A DNA stretch of 64,000 bases, taken from positions 136,172,721 through 136,236,720 of the forward strand of contig NC_088098.1 of assembly GCF_036370855.1 (NCBI RefSeq), in the 5' to 3' direction. Positions 25,201 to 35,647 of the stretch are shown here, in pieces. Origin of the DNA: Dromaius novaehollandiae (lineage: Eukaryota; Chordata; Aves; Casuariiformes; Dromaiidae). The notes beneath the pieces are model-generated. The model made no database searches. It had not been told where the DNA came from and saw nothing but the letters and a program-made list of their open reading frames with translations. A program made the translations under genes and the position numbers. Numbering within the stretch: position 1 is the first letter of the stretch; each line of letters begins with the position of its first letter.

Positions 25201-28200
25201 GATACCTGTACTATATCCGAAAATATCTACTCAAATGTATTATTCTAACTATTTTATGGTCTTTATCATTGTAATGCACCCATCATTTCCATGAAAATGC
25301 AGTAAGAGAAGGAGTTTAGTGTAAGAAAATACAATAGAACTGTAATGAATGGGCAGAAAAAAAATCAAGTTTTAAATGGTTAGCAGATAGAGCTAGAACT
25401 CCTCCAGTAAAAAATCCTGTATCAGTTACCTATACATTCTGCCTCCCGCAGCACTCTTACACATCTAATGTCTGTGTCCAGCTCTCAAAGCTGTTTGTAA
25501 TAAGGAGGGAAAAGACTGTTAAATGCATGGTGAAATAGATTGATGACCTAAAATGCAATAACGTTTAACAAGAGCACTGTCTCCTTCAAGCTGCAAGCTG
25601 CGATTGATTCTCCGAGGACTCAAATTGTTGTGTAACAGATGCTCAAACTGCAACAGCTAAACCAAAGACGACTTGCATTTTGTTTTTTTTTTTGATGAGT
25701 CAGACACAAAGCCCACTGATGTCAACGTAGCACAGGAGAACTTCCAAAACATGCCGCTATATTTTTCCTTTAATTAATCAACCTCATGCAGCTGAGTTTC
25801 ACAGCCCATAACTGTTAGGCACGTTCAGTTATTCCAAAGCAATTGCTCTTAGCCCCTTTTTTTTTACAGGCGACACTGACAGCAGTTCTCTGTTGCCCTT
25901 CCTGGTAGTGGCCTCGTCCATCCTCTGCCCCACTCCCTGGCCCCCTTGCGCTGCATCAGCACCATTGTTGCCACCTCACCTCAGTGGCGGCAGGAATGGG
26001 AGCACTAAAAATTTAAAAAAACCAAGCTGCCAGATCCTTAGTGTCTGTAAATCCATTGTTGGTCCAGAATGTTGCCGCAGGAGCAAACCGGACTTGGGAT
26101 AAACACTCACGGAGGGAAAAGAGATTTCCCAGGGGTGTTGTGACAGTGCCTCTGCCTTTATCTATTTGGTCATTGGAAGACAAACTTTTTTCATGCTCGA
26201 TAATTTACAAAAAAGCAAGGGAATAAGCACATTTATCAAACTTAAGATTTCTTCTAACTAAAAAGCAACAGAAGCCTTGTTATTTCATCTGTCATGGTTT
26301 ATTAGCTATAAACTTTGTGTAATTCAATATTTACCTTTTGATAGAGTGTTCAATGTGAGTCCATATTTCTATAGAGGCCATTCATGAGCATTTTTAAAAA
26401 CACGGTATATAAAATTAGAAAATATATCCAAAGGCAAGAAAAACCCAAACGAGAATAGAGATGCTTTAGCATTTTGACTTTTTTCTTATAAATTCTCTTC
26501 TAAATGTTGTTTCAAGGGAGCTGAAACATTAACAGTTATGCAAATTTTAATTTGATAAGAAAATTATTTTTCAGTGGTTTTCATACCAGATTACACAGCA
26601 TCTGGAAAAGAGAAAGCAAAGCATGTTTCAAGTAAAATAAACTACATTGCCTCTGTACACAGTAATTCAAGACATTTGTATTCTAGACAGATGTTTGAAT
26701 GCATACATTCATTACTTTACAAAGCAATAAGTAATATTCAGAGGAGATATTAAAATTACACCTACTTTATGAAATATGTACAGTGTTTTAGTTCATAACT
26801 AAGCTCCTGAACATGCGTTCTTGCAAAATGATACAAAGTGGGTTGTGTCTTTCAGCTATCTTCAGAGTGAACTGCTGATAAAGGCAATCTATAATATATA
26901 ACTGGTTCTCTCTGTCATAATTTTTATAAAAAGCAAATACTCTATGGTCTTTTTAAGATACTGCTAAAGTGTGCGTCATGGCAATGGATCACCATGTTTC
27001 CTGAATTGATTCCTGGCTTGTTCTAGACCGCTAACAACTGGTCCTAAATGCACATTGAGAACAATTAGAAGCAAATGCTGATTTTTGCTCTGGGAGCAAC
27101 CAACTGAACTGGAAATACCTTTCTGGAGTCCACTGCTCACCTATCTATCATTCACAAGGCTCTGCTTCTTGGAAATGAGATGGGTTACCCTTTGAGACTC
27201 CTAACCACTGATTGAAGGAAGTTGAAAAATGAGAGGTTTTCTTTGCAACCTGGCCTCTGGCCCTCAGCTCATACAGCATGGCTTACCTCTTTCCAGAAAT
27301 GCAATGCAACACTGAGAGAAAAGCATCCAACTTTGCCAAAACGCACAACATTTCCCTTTGGCCATCAGTAAATTATTTTGTTCCCACAGTTTGTCTTTTA
27401 CATGGTCAAAACAATATTCACGTACATGAGACCTGTGGCTGTGTTTAGCCATTGGTCTGCAATAAGCTGCCCTGTCTTGGCCTTCACCTTCAACCTGCAG
27501 CATAGATAGTAAAATTGTAAGCACTGTAGACATAAGACTGATCTGAGATTTTTCTGACTTTGCTACTGTCTTCTCCTGAGTGAGCCTATGGGAATAATGC
27601 ATTTTTCTTCTGGGTCTTCCTCCCACTCAGTCTGCTACATGAGTAACCACACGGTGCAAGGGAGACAGGCTGCTGCTCCGGTCCTTCCTAGGCATGCTTA
27701 CGGTGTAACGAAGCTGGAGCAAGAGGTCTAGATTCATCCCAAAACATGAACATTGCCATTAGGGACGTATTCACAACAGGTTCCCTCTATAATGCCCACA
27801 GCGGGCTAGACAGCTCCAGAGGATCAGCCACATGGGCAGAAGGCTGAACACCACTCTGGAGAGGCCTCCTCTCATCCTATTAAGGTGCCTCCAGCTAGGC
27901 AGGATGAGTCTGTGCCCAAGTCTGCGTCTTGGACAGGCATATGCATGGTCCAATTAAGGAGAAGGAAAAGCCTCTTTCTCCTTGCAGACCATCTTGGTGG
28001 CCTGACTGATGTGGCTGTGGGATAGTTTTGGCAAGGATACAAGCAGCAGCTAGTAAGTACAAGAGACCTGGGCCTTGACTGCAGCCTTGTTGAGGATGCT
28101 GATGACAACTGGTGAGGAGGAAGTGTGGGCTGGGGCTAGGCAACTGTGGTGGGGTTTGTCTTGGCCGAGGTTACCCCTTCAAAAATTAGGCATCTAGCCT

Positions 28201-30656
28201 GAACCAGTCATCTAGAACTGGTCTGGGTGGTCAACGGAGAGAGACAGGGCACCTTGTCTCATACAAAGGGGGGTGTCCAAACCAGGAGGGATGACCCCCT
28301 AGAAGTGCCCCCAGGTGATGGGGGCATTGAGTTTGGGAGCCCCAAAGAAGCATGCTACCCTGGGGATGATGCTCAACTCTGTCACTAACCTCCGGGACTG
28401 GTAGACAAGCCATTTCTACTTTGGAATTATTTTAGGCTTTTCATAAAACACAGATGAAAACATCACTTTTTTTTGGCAAAATGTTTTGAACGCTTTTGGA
28501 CTAAAAACCTGTTCACTAGACTGATGTTACAGTCATTGTTCTCTGCCTCATAGCACAGAGACTTGTGTCACATCCACCTCGCACTAAAAAGCAACTGTGG
28601 GAGACAAGTGAAATGCTTATGTGTTATGGTGGACTGAACAGCAGTAATATGCTGTCCGACACAAAGCCCAGATCCATGAATTTCAGAGCAATATACTGTA
28701 CTGACCTAAGGGACTGACTGGTCTTGACAACACACAGCAGCACTTCATAGCAAAAAGATGTTCATCATAAGGCAGGCATTTTTAGCGTGAAGTTAATTAA
28801 TTTACATTAAGATGGATTAAATCCTTATTTCAAAAGAATTCTATGATCAGTTCTCTTTAATTCATATCCACTTATGGTAAAATAGTCAAACTGATCACAG
28901 AAATCTTTTGAAGCAGCTATTTCCAGAAACAAGCAATTAGGCACTTTTAAAATGAGTTTTGGATGTGATTTTAATATAAAATTAGATAAAGTCTTCATTG
29001 ATAATCTTGGCATAAAGCAAAGTGGTATTTAGTCTCTATTCTTAAAAGATATTACAGTTGCCACTGAAATGATCAATTATTATGAAATGCAAAGTAGGCA
29101 CATAGGTACTCAGCCAGCCAGCCAGCCAACAGTGGTGAACTTTACAATTTGTTGTGTCACTACTTCTTTTGTCCCCTCTGGGAGAAGACCTACACAGATG
29201 CCCCAGCTGGGTAAGGACTCACGTACTAAGTGTAATTCCACATCCAGGTCCACTAATTTCAAGGCTCTGGGCTCTTTATTAATCAGTACCAATCATACTA
29301 ACATGATTAAAGGTGGTCTGTGTGGTTAAACTTCAGGCTTTCTAGTGAAACTATTACAGAGGAGAAACAAATTATACAGGATCTGTAATGCTGTCCCGAG
29401 CTAACAGCACTTGGGCGGCCTGGACTGGGATTTGTAGATGAGTTTGGCCCAGGGGCGATCCTAGTAGCACCTCTGCCTCCAGGAGCCAGTGGGACACCCT
29501 GCCATCAAGCCCAGTGCTCCTCAGAAATGGTTGACTTACAGCCCGGGCAACAGGCTGTCTGAGCCCTTTATGCTACATGCCTGCAGGTTAAGCACAGCTG
29601 AGCTATCCAAACTAAAATACACTTTACAGCCGGGTGAACCACATGCTTATGCTAAGACCATCTTTTTCTGATGCTAAATAAATATGAATTTCCAGAAGAT
29701 TCAAATCTGCTTTCTCTTGATATGTACATTTTTTAGGCTTAAAAGATACCAACTTGTATAAAGATGATGTCATTAAAAAAAAAAAGGAAAAAAAGACTAA
29801 GGATAGCACAAATAGCTCAGTAAAGGTGCAGAAAGCCTTCAGTTTTGAATAATGCCATCTGAACATTCCCTTACCAACTTGAACTGCTGCCTCCTTCCTC
29901 TTGGAAAGGGCAGTATAAGACAGCTCTGATGATTTATGGAAGAATGATATAGGCACAGCACCTGCTTTGGTTTCCCAGGATGGAGCAGGTAAGCTACCCT
30001 GTTATCATCATGATGCCTAGCACTAACAATAAGGGTCATGCATTTAACATTCAGGGGATTGCGTATTGCTCTGATAAGCAGCACTGAATTTCTTGCCTTT
30101 AAAGAAGGCTGAAAGACCAATTGGATACACACAGATGCTTTTCTGAGTAAAAAAGTTTGTATTTTGTCAGAAAAATGAGCAATAAGGTGTATAATTTCTG
30201 CCAAACCATGCATAAAAATGTGAGCTTTCTGTTTTATAGCTATAACGTTCATTTCATTCAATTTCAAATCAAAGTAATTATGAGAATCAGTATTACACAT
30301 ATCAATAACAGATTCCCTGTTTTATTGTTAGGTTAAATAAAGGCCCTTGAAATTTTTGTTTTGCTTAAAAAGAAGAAAAATTCATTACCTTATGCAGTAT
30401 TTTGTGGTTTTTTTCTACCTAAAATAAATGTCTGGGTTCTAAAATATAACCCCTCTTTTCCACCGTGTGATGATTTTGCTTGCTTAGTTATTGTTGCCAT
30501 GCAGCAGAATCACACACCTTCAATTTTCCATAACTAAACATTTTCTAAAAGGCAATATTTGGAACAGTGCAACCCAAATGCACCTTTTAGGCAGAGCTGA
30601 AGGAGAGGGATGACTCTGAAATCTTTAACTGGTGTCAGTATTAGAAGGTTTCTGTA
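22221..30656. other. Intergenic, no gene seen
   Basis: AT-rich for most of its length, with a GC-richer block at about 27.6-28.4 kb that carries several overlapping short frames. A 153-codon minus frame at 29839-30300 resembles nothing known. The stretch 25.6-26.5 kb has homeodomain-like TAATTAATC cores and no repeat character, so it may be conserved non-coding DNA. Confidence 0.5.
27287..27494 (-). other. Weak exon-like segment, unidentified
   Basis: A 208-nt minus-strand stretch between CTGCAG|GTT and AAAGAG|GTAAGCC, open across its length within a 120-codon frame (27264-27626). The acceptor has a poor pyrimidine tract and the frame is also open upstream, so the evidence is weaker than for the segment at 17 kb. 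Its end phase (one base over) does not match the start of that segment, so the two are not adjacent exons. Product unrecognised. Confidence 0.15.
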
Positions 30657-31500
30657 CAGAATCACAGAACGGTTGAGGTTGGAAGGGACCGCTGGAGATC
30701 ATCTAGTCCAACCCCCCTGTGCAAGCAGGGTCACCTAGAACACGTTGCACAGGATCGCATCCAGGTGTGTTTTGAGTGTCTCCAGGGAAGGAGACTCCAT
30801 AGCTTCTCTGGGCAACCTGTTCCAGTGCTCTGTCACCCTCACAGTAAAGAAGTTTTTCCTCATGTTCAGATGGACCTTCCTGTGTTTCAGTTTGTGCCCG
30901 TTGCCTCTTGTCCTGTCACTGGGCACCACTGAAAATAGTCTGGCCCCATCCTCTTGACACCCTCCTTCAGATATCTGTATATATTGACAAGATCCCCCCT
31001 CAGTCTTCTCTTCTCCAGGCTGAACAGGCCCAGGCCTCAGCCTTTCCTCATGAGAGACATGCTCCAGTCCCCTCATCATCTTCAGAGCCCTCCGCTGAAC
31101 TCTCTCCAGTAGTGCCATGTCTCTCTTGTACTGGGGAGCCCAGAACTGGACACAGTACTCCCGATGCGACCTCACCAGGGCTGAGCAGAGGGGGAGGATC
31201 ACCTCCCTTGACCTGCTGGCAACACTCTTCCTAATGCAGCTCAGGATACCATTGGCCTTCTTGGCCACAAGGGCACACTGCTGGCTCATGGTTAACTTGT
31301 TGTCCACCAGGACTCCCGGGTCCTTCTCTACAGAGCTGCTTTCCAGCAGTTCAACCCCCAGCCTGTACTGGTGCATGGGATTATTCCTCCCTAGGTGCAA
31401 GACCCTGCACTTGCCCTTGTTGAACTTCATGAGGTTCCTCTCTGCCCCACTCTCCAGCCTGTCCAGGTCTCTCTGAATGGCAACACAGCCTTCTGGTGCA
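30657..31500 (-). mobile_element. CR1 LINE (non-LTR retrotransposon), 5'-truncated 3' end
   Basis: The minus strand reads as the C-terminal part of CR1 ORF2 (reverse transcriptase tail) followed by the short CR1 3' UTR. A 231-codon open frame at 30735-31430 contains recognisable CR1 blocks such as [36 protein letters not shown] and [17 protein letters not shown]. Its middle (about the [10 protein letters not shown] stretch) is out of the family frame, so two compensating indels have scrambled roughly 20-25 residues. The 3' end shows the CR1 signature of octamer repeats: GTTCTGTG then ATTCTGTA. The truncation point near 31500 is followed by a near-copy (gcagccttatggtg) of the last CR1 bases. 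5' truncation and absence of a clear target-site duplication are usual for CR1. The element is dead and is the youngest-looking transposon in the window. Confidence 0.95.
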
Positions 31501-31750
31501 GCGCAGCCTTATGGTGAAAGGCTGTGAATTACTTTTGCATTCTTTGCAGGGATTTTCCAAGTTTACTTATGAGCAATAATTTTGGAGCCAAACTACACTG
31601 AATTATTCTAAACTTAAGCAAAAACAGCTGAATGCTGTGTTTTACTCAGTGTCTTCATCACCCACCATGTTCAATGGGCACAAAGGGAATTCAGGAATCC
31701 CAGAAATCTCAAATTCCTAGTGAAGAACATGGAATACTGCACAATGTCTG

Positions 31751-31762
31751 CCCCCCCCCCCC
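31751..31762. repeat. C homopolymer, 12 nt
   Basis: Twelve consecutive C on the plus strand, about 250 bp beyond the truncated end of the CR1 element. C runs of this length are rarer than A/T runs and are often misassembled. Confidence 0.9.
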
Positions 31763-34264
31763 GCCATTTAATTCTTCTTGAAAAGGCATGAAGGTAGCAA
31801 GGTACCTACTCACATGTTCCTGTTAAATATTAATTTCATGCTTCATGCTGGTTTATCTAGTGGGCAACTATATATTCAATAACCCTCTGGTCCACAGTGC
31901 TTCTGACCTAGGATAAAAGCCTAGCACCACTGTAGTAAATAGCAATAATTCCCCATTGAGGAAAATACAGCAGCCTGCTCAAGACAAAGTTCTCCCATCC
32001 GCACTCTGCAGTTGGAGGATTATTACACAAGCACCATGTGTAGGACAGAGCAGAGTGGCGCGGCCCCAGCTACTGGGTCCGGGACCAGGAAGTTTCCAAG
32101 GACTGGGAAGTATTAGAGAGTGTGTCTCTGGAGGCGCCTGCCAAGGCAGAGGATTTATCTCGAGTCCTTTGAAAATTTATCAAACGTGAGAAACTTTGCA
32201 GACAACGCTCCAGGTTCAAAGAATCAATGTCGCGGGTGTATCAGCAAACACTGACGTAACTCTAGGGAAGGGATTAGACTGCTGTAAAAGTGTAAATAAG
32301 TACATTGTGTTTCTGAAACCAGGGTAATGAGACAAGTAACGAGAAACAAAAAAATCATTTACAGTTTCAAATATTTGAGTTTCATACCAGGATATTTCAG
32401 ACAACTTTCCTGAGCTCTTTTTTTTCTGACCTCAATCACTGCATTTTGTTTTCTTAATTATTTTAACACAGGAATGAAATTAAAAGAATCCCTGCCTCAG
32501 ATTTGCTCTTTCTGTGGTATTAAAAAAATCAGCACAAGTTTGTGAAATATATTCAAAAATATTTTTTTCCTGGAAACTTTTTTCAATGGATTTTTTTTCC
32601 ACAGAACCACCCAGTTTTCTTAAAGTTATTAAATGGGGGGGAAGTCTGAATAAAATGAAGAATTTCAACAAAAATTTGCACGCTAGTTTTCATCTGAAAA
32701 GGCTTGGCTTAAGTTGCTAAGAATTAAAAGAAGTTGTAGGTATTTTAGCTTCTTACAAAAGACTTACACTTTAGCTGGAAACTCCCCAGCTCCCCAGTGT
32801 TTTGCTATCAAAACAAAGAGAAAAAGAGTATGAGAAAATTAAGCAATGGTAAGGCTGTGACACATGTGGACATAGGCAATTGCATTTGGGGGAAATCAGA
32901 GCCAGAAAACTCTTTCTGCTCAGTTAGGAATAGAAAGGTGCAATCAATAGCACTTATTTAATTCCACCATGCCATACCTTCATAATTCTACTGTGTTAAA
33001 GCCACATCTTGATCAGAGAGGCAGTGTCCATGTGCAATAACGCTCAGCCCTCAGGAAGCTGTTGTCGATGCTCTTATCCTCATAGTTGCAATTTGCTCAA
33101 ATTGAAGCTCTTGCTTCACCCTTTCCCTCAGAAACAAGAATTCAGAAATTATTGAAGTTTCTTCTGAAGCAAAAGTAATCTGCTGTTCATTACCAATCAG
33201 GAGGACACATCACAGTGCAGTCAGTGTGACTACTATTGAAGCACATAATTCCAGCTTACCTTCAACTAAACTGTTACTAGGCTGAAGAAAATATTTACTG
33301 AAAATACCTCAGGCCAGATAAATTTTTCTCATTTTGCTATGTCATAAACATCTCAAAACTCAACCAAACTCTCTCAAAAATGCTCGCCCACTGAACCTAA
33401 TATCAGGAGCTTCTGGTACTGCGTGGCTCAATGTTAAAGCTCAGGGAAAGTGTCCTTCTGCTGAAAACTGGAGTAAAAGAGGACTTCATATAGCCCAGTA
33501 AATTGAACTTAAAGCCATAGCTACACAGTCAGTTGAACAAGGGAATTGATTTAACTGTAAAATAACCCAGAAGTCCCCCACCACATTAGTTTTCAGGCTG
33601 GTCAGGGGTGGGAGCACTTGTGTCTGCACAAGGGATAGCCACAGGGGAAGTGGCCAGGGTGCTGGGGCCAGGGGCAGGACTGCCCTTCTTCGCAGCAGCT
33701 TGGAGGAAGGTCAGATTGACTTGGCAGTGTAGCCACATCCTCAGCTCACATACCTGATGGTTGAACCTATCTGGAGGGTGCCACTCCCAAGGGCAAAAAA
33801 GAGCTTAAATTTTCAGGGCTCTGCCTTTGACATAACAGCCCATTTGGAGTCCCTAGAGACCGCAGTTCCCACCAGCATCCCTGGGCGCTCACATATCCTA
33901 GGCTGATCATGATTACACTGCACTTGTAACATTTTTGCTTTCACAGAGCAAGCCTACCACAAGGTTTTACTGTATTTGTTTTGCCATGGGAAGAAAAAAA
34001 GATCAGCATTGAAGAGGATGAGGCCCATTAAATATTCTGCTACAATGATTGTTTTTTGGCCTCATTTGCAGCAGCTTTCTTTATCAGGTGTGTAACTTCT
34101 TTGCCTGTTCTATAGCCCATGCATGTCAAGAATTTGTTATCTGCAAGACATTGTGCTCCTACTTCTAGAATAGCTGATACCTGGTACAAGAACTATTCTG
34201 AAGTGAAAAATATAGAAGACCTGATTATCCAATCTGTTAGCCAGTTTTGTCACTCTGTCTCCAC

Positions 34265-34302
34265 AGATTTCTATGAAGATAGGAGATTTCTATGAAGATA
34301 GA
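34265..34302. repeat. 19-bp tandem duplication
   Basis: The unit AGATTTCTATGAAGATAGG occurs twice head to tail (34265-34283 and 34284-34302), differing only in the last base. It is a small, apparently recent tandem duplication. Confidence 0.9.
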
Positions 34303-34807
34303 AGGATAAAGCTGTTGGTTGGAGATCAGACCTTGCACTCCTGATGGCTTTTACTGAACAACTACAGTGTTACAAAGCACTACTGCATGAAAAACACCTC
34401 TGCTTCATTTTCTATTACTTGTCTGCCCTTAGCCAAACCCACCTAAAAATCTGCATTACCCCTTAGGTGATGAAACATCCATTATATCACACCTCAAAGA
34501 CAGGAAGAGCAAAATAGGAATGCTTAGAAAATGCTGTGCTGTCTCCTCTGCAACATGGCAAAGCTCACACATTTAAAAATTGTAAACATATTCCAACTCA
34601 CATTTATTCACATGTTACTGCTTTCATATTGATGTGGTGCAAGATACTGCTCATTTCAGATGGGGTCACCAACATACCCCAGTAAACTCTTGATATCTTT
34701 TACACCATGAATTAATACTGTACTCAGAACATTAATAAATACTTGAAAAGTCTGTAAATAACCTACACTGAACTCTTTTGTAAAATTATTTACCTTATTT
34801 AAGTGGA

Positions 34808-34813
34808 TTTATT
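34808..34813 (-). terminator. Candidate GRPR polyadenylation hexamer AATAAA
   Basis: The plus strand reads TTTATT, so the GRPR sense strand reads AATAAA. It is the nearest canonical hexamer I found downstream of the stop. AATAAA is frequent by chance in AT-rich DNA, so this is positional evidence only. Confidence 0.4.
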
Positions 34814-35151
34814 TTGGCATCAAAATAAATTATACCATGAACTGTAGATGCAACCATTCAGACAGATTTTTCCCACTTGTATGGTCTTTACCACTGCTGC
34901 AAGTCTGCCCAAATCCAGGATTGAGCAGAAACTGATGAAGAAATTCCAGGTCCAAACTGGATTTGATCTTTTGGCACTCTCTTCACTCCCATTAAAGGCA
35001 GTGGGTCTTGAAGGGATGCAGCCCATCCCAGGGAGCTCCTGTGGTCAGGTACTAAATGATCTGCTGCTCTGGACATCCCTCAAGCCAGGATTAAAAGCTG
35101 GACACTTCAAGCTCCTCTGAGATCTCTGAACACGACAAATTTCCTTCTGTG

Positions 35152-35181
35152 CATGTGTGTGCGCGTGCGTGTGTGTGTGCT
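35152..35181. repeat. Mixed GT/GC dinucleotide tract in the GRPR 3' UTR
   Basis: About 30 bp of alternating purine-pyrimidine sequence (GTGTGTGTGCGCGTGCGTGTG type on the plus strand). On the GRPR mRNA strand it would read as CA/CG repeats, about 75-100 nt after the stop. It is length-polymorphism prone and may form Z-DNA. Confidence 0.8.
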
Positions 35182-35254
35182 ACTCCCCAACCCCACAGAG
35201 CAAAACCAACCTGCCACACTAGGCATGCCCTGTGCTGGTCCCTGACTATGAACT

Positions 35255-35647
35255 TTAGACATAGCCTTCATGACAGGCATGGTTGCCATTGATAAGGCTG
35301 AAGGTAGCCAAGGAATGGTTGGTGCTCTTGAGGGAGGTCATTCGTGTGGTGCTCCTGGCCATGCTCTGAGAGCGGATGAGGAGGCGAGCTCTGCAGCAGA
35401 ACAGCTGGTTGTTGAACTGTTTTCTAAAGCTCTTGCTGAGCAAGTAGAGAGCAAATGGGTTGACACAAGAGTTAGTGAAGGCCAGGATCCGGGCGCAGAT
35501 GCTGGCAATGAAATGCAGCACTGATGTGTCCACCTCTGAGTAGTGGTAGGACCGGTATAAATAGATGATGTGAGTGGGAAGCCAGCAGAAGGCAAAGAGG
35601 CACACAAAGACCAGTACTGTCCTGGCCAGGCGTTTACGAGATTCAAT
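35255..35647 (-). CDS. GRPR: GRPR coding exon 3 (TM6, TM7, C-terminal tail, stop)
   Basis: Encodes residues 258-387 and the TAA stop at 35255-35257. The acceptor is TTCTTCCAG|ATT and the reading phase is 0. It starts with the [10 protein letters not shown] end of intracellular loop 3, then TM6 with Trp279 (toggle switch) and Pro281, extracellular loop 3 with Arg289 in the [11 protein letters not shown] segment, TM7 with Ala309 and the NPFALY variant of NPxxY that is normal for bombesin receptors, and helix 8 (KSFRKQF) ending in Cys341-Cys342. The Ser/Thr-rich tail (STT, MTSLKST, ATFS) offers the sites where receptor kinases and arrestin act in this family. Thr282 follows the CWLP motif where I recall Asn in human GRPR, NMBR and BRS3. 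About 49 open codons upstream of the acceptor are intron, not protein. Confidence 0.97.
   Translation of the reverse strand: MESRKRLARTVLVFVCLFAFCWLPTHIIYLYRSYHYSEVDTSVLHFIASICARILAFTNSCVNPFALYLLSKSFRKQFNNQLFCCRARLLIRSQSMARSTTRMTSLKSTNHSLATFSLINGNHACHEGYV

Larger units (their letters stand above)
31501..34789. other. Intergenic, 3' flank of GRPR
   Basis: No gene or clear transposon. It contains the C12 run, the 19-bp tandem duplication and a weak inverted-repeat pair at 33513/33740 that I do not call an element. Confidence 0.5.
34790..35254 (-). other. GRPR: Probable GRPR 3' UTR with candidate polyadenylation signal
   Basis: Between the stop codon and about 34790 the minus strand has no coding signal. 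An AATAAA hexamer lies at 34808-34813 on the minus strand, about 440 nt after the stop, followed by a GT-containing stretch. A second AATAAA lies at 34603-34608. Either could end the transcript; the UTR extent is inferred. A mixed CA/GC dinucleotide tract lies inside it at about 35152-35181. Confidence 0.45.

Noticed and set aside
33513-33740. Possible MITE with ends like TAGCTACACAGTCA
   Set aside because: The inverted match is only about 12 of 14 bases, with no target duplication and a GC-rich unrelated interior; too weak to call.
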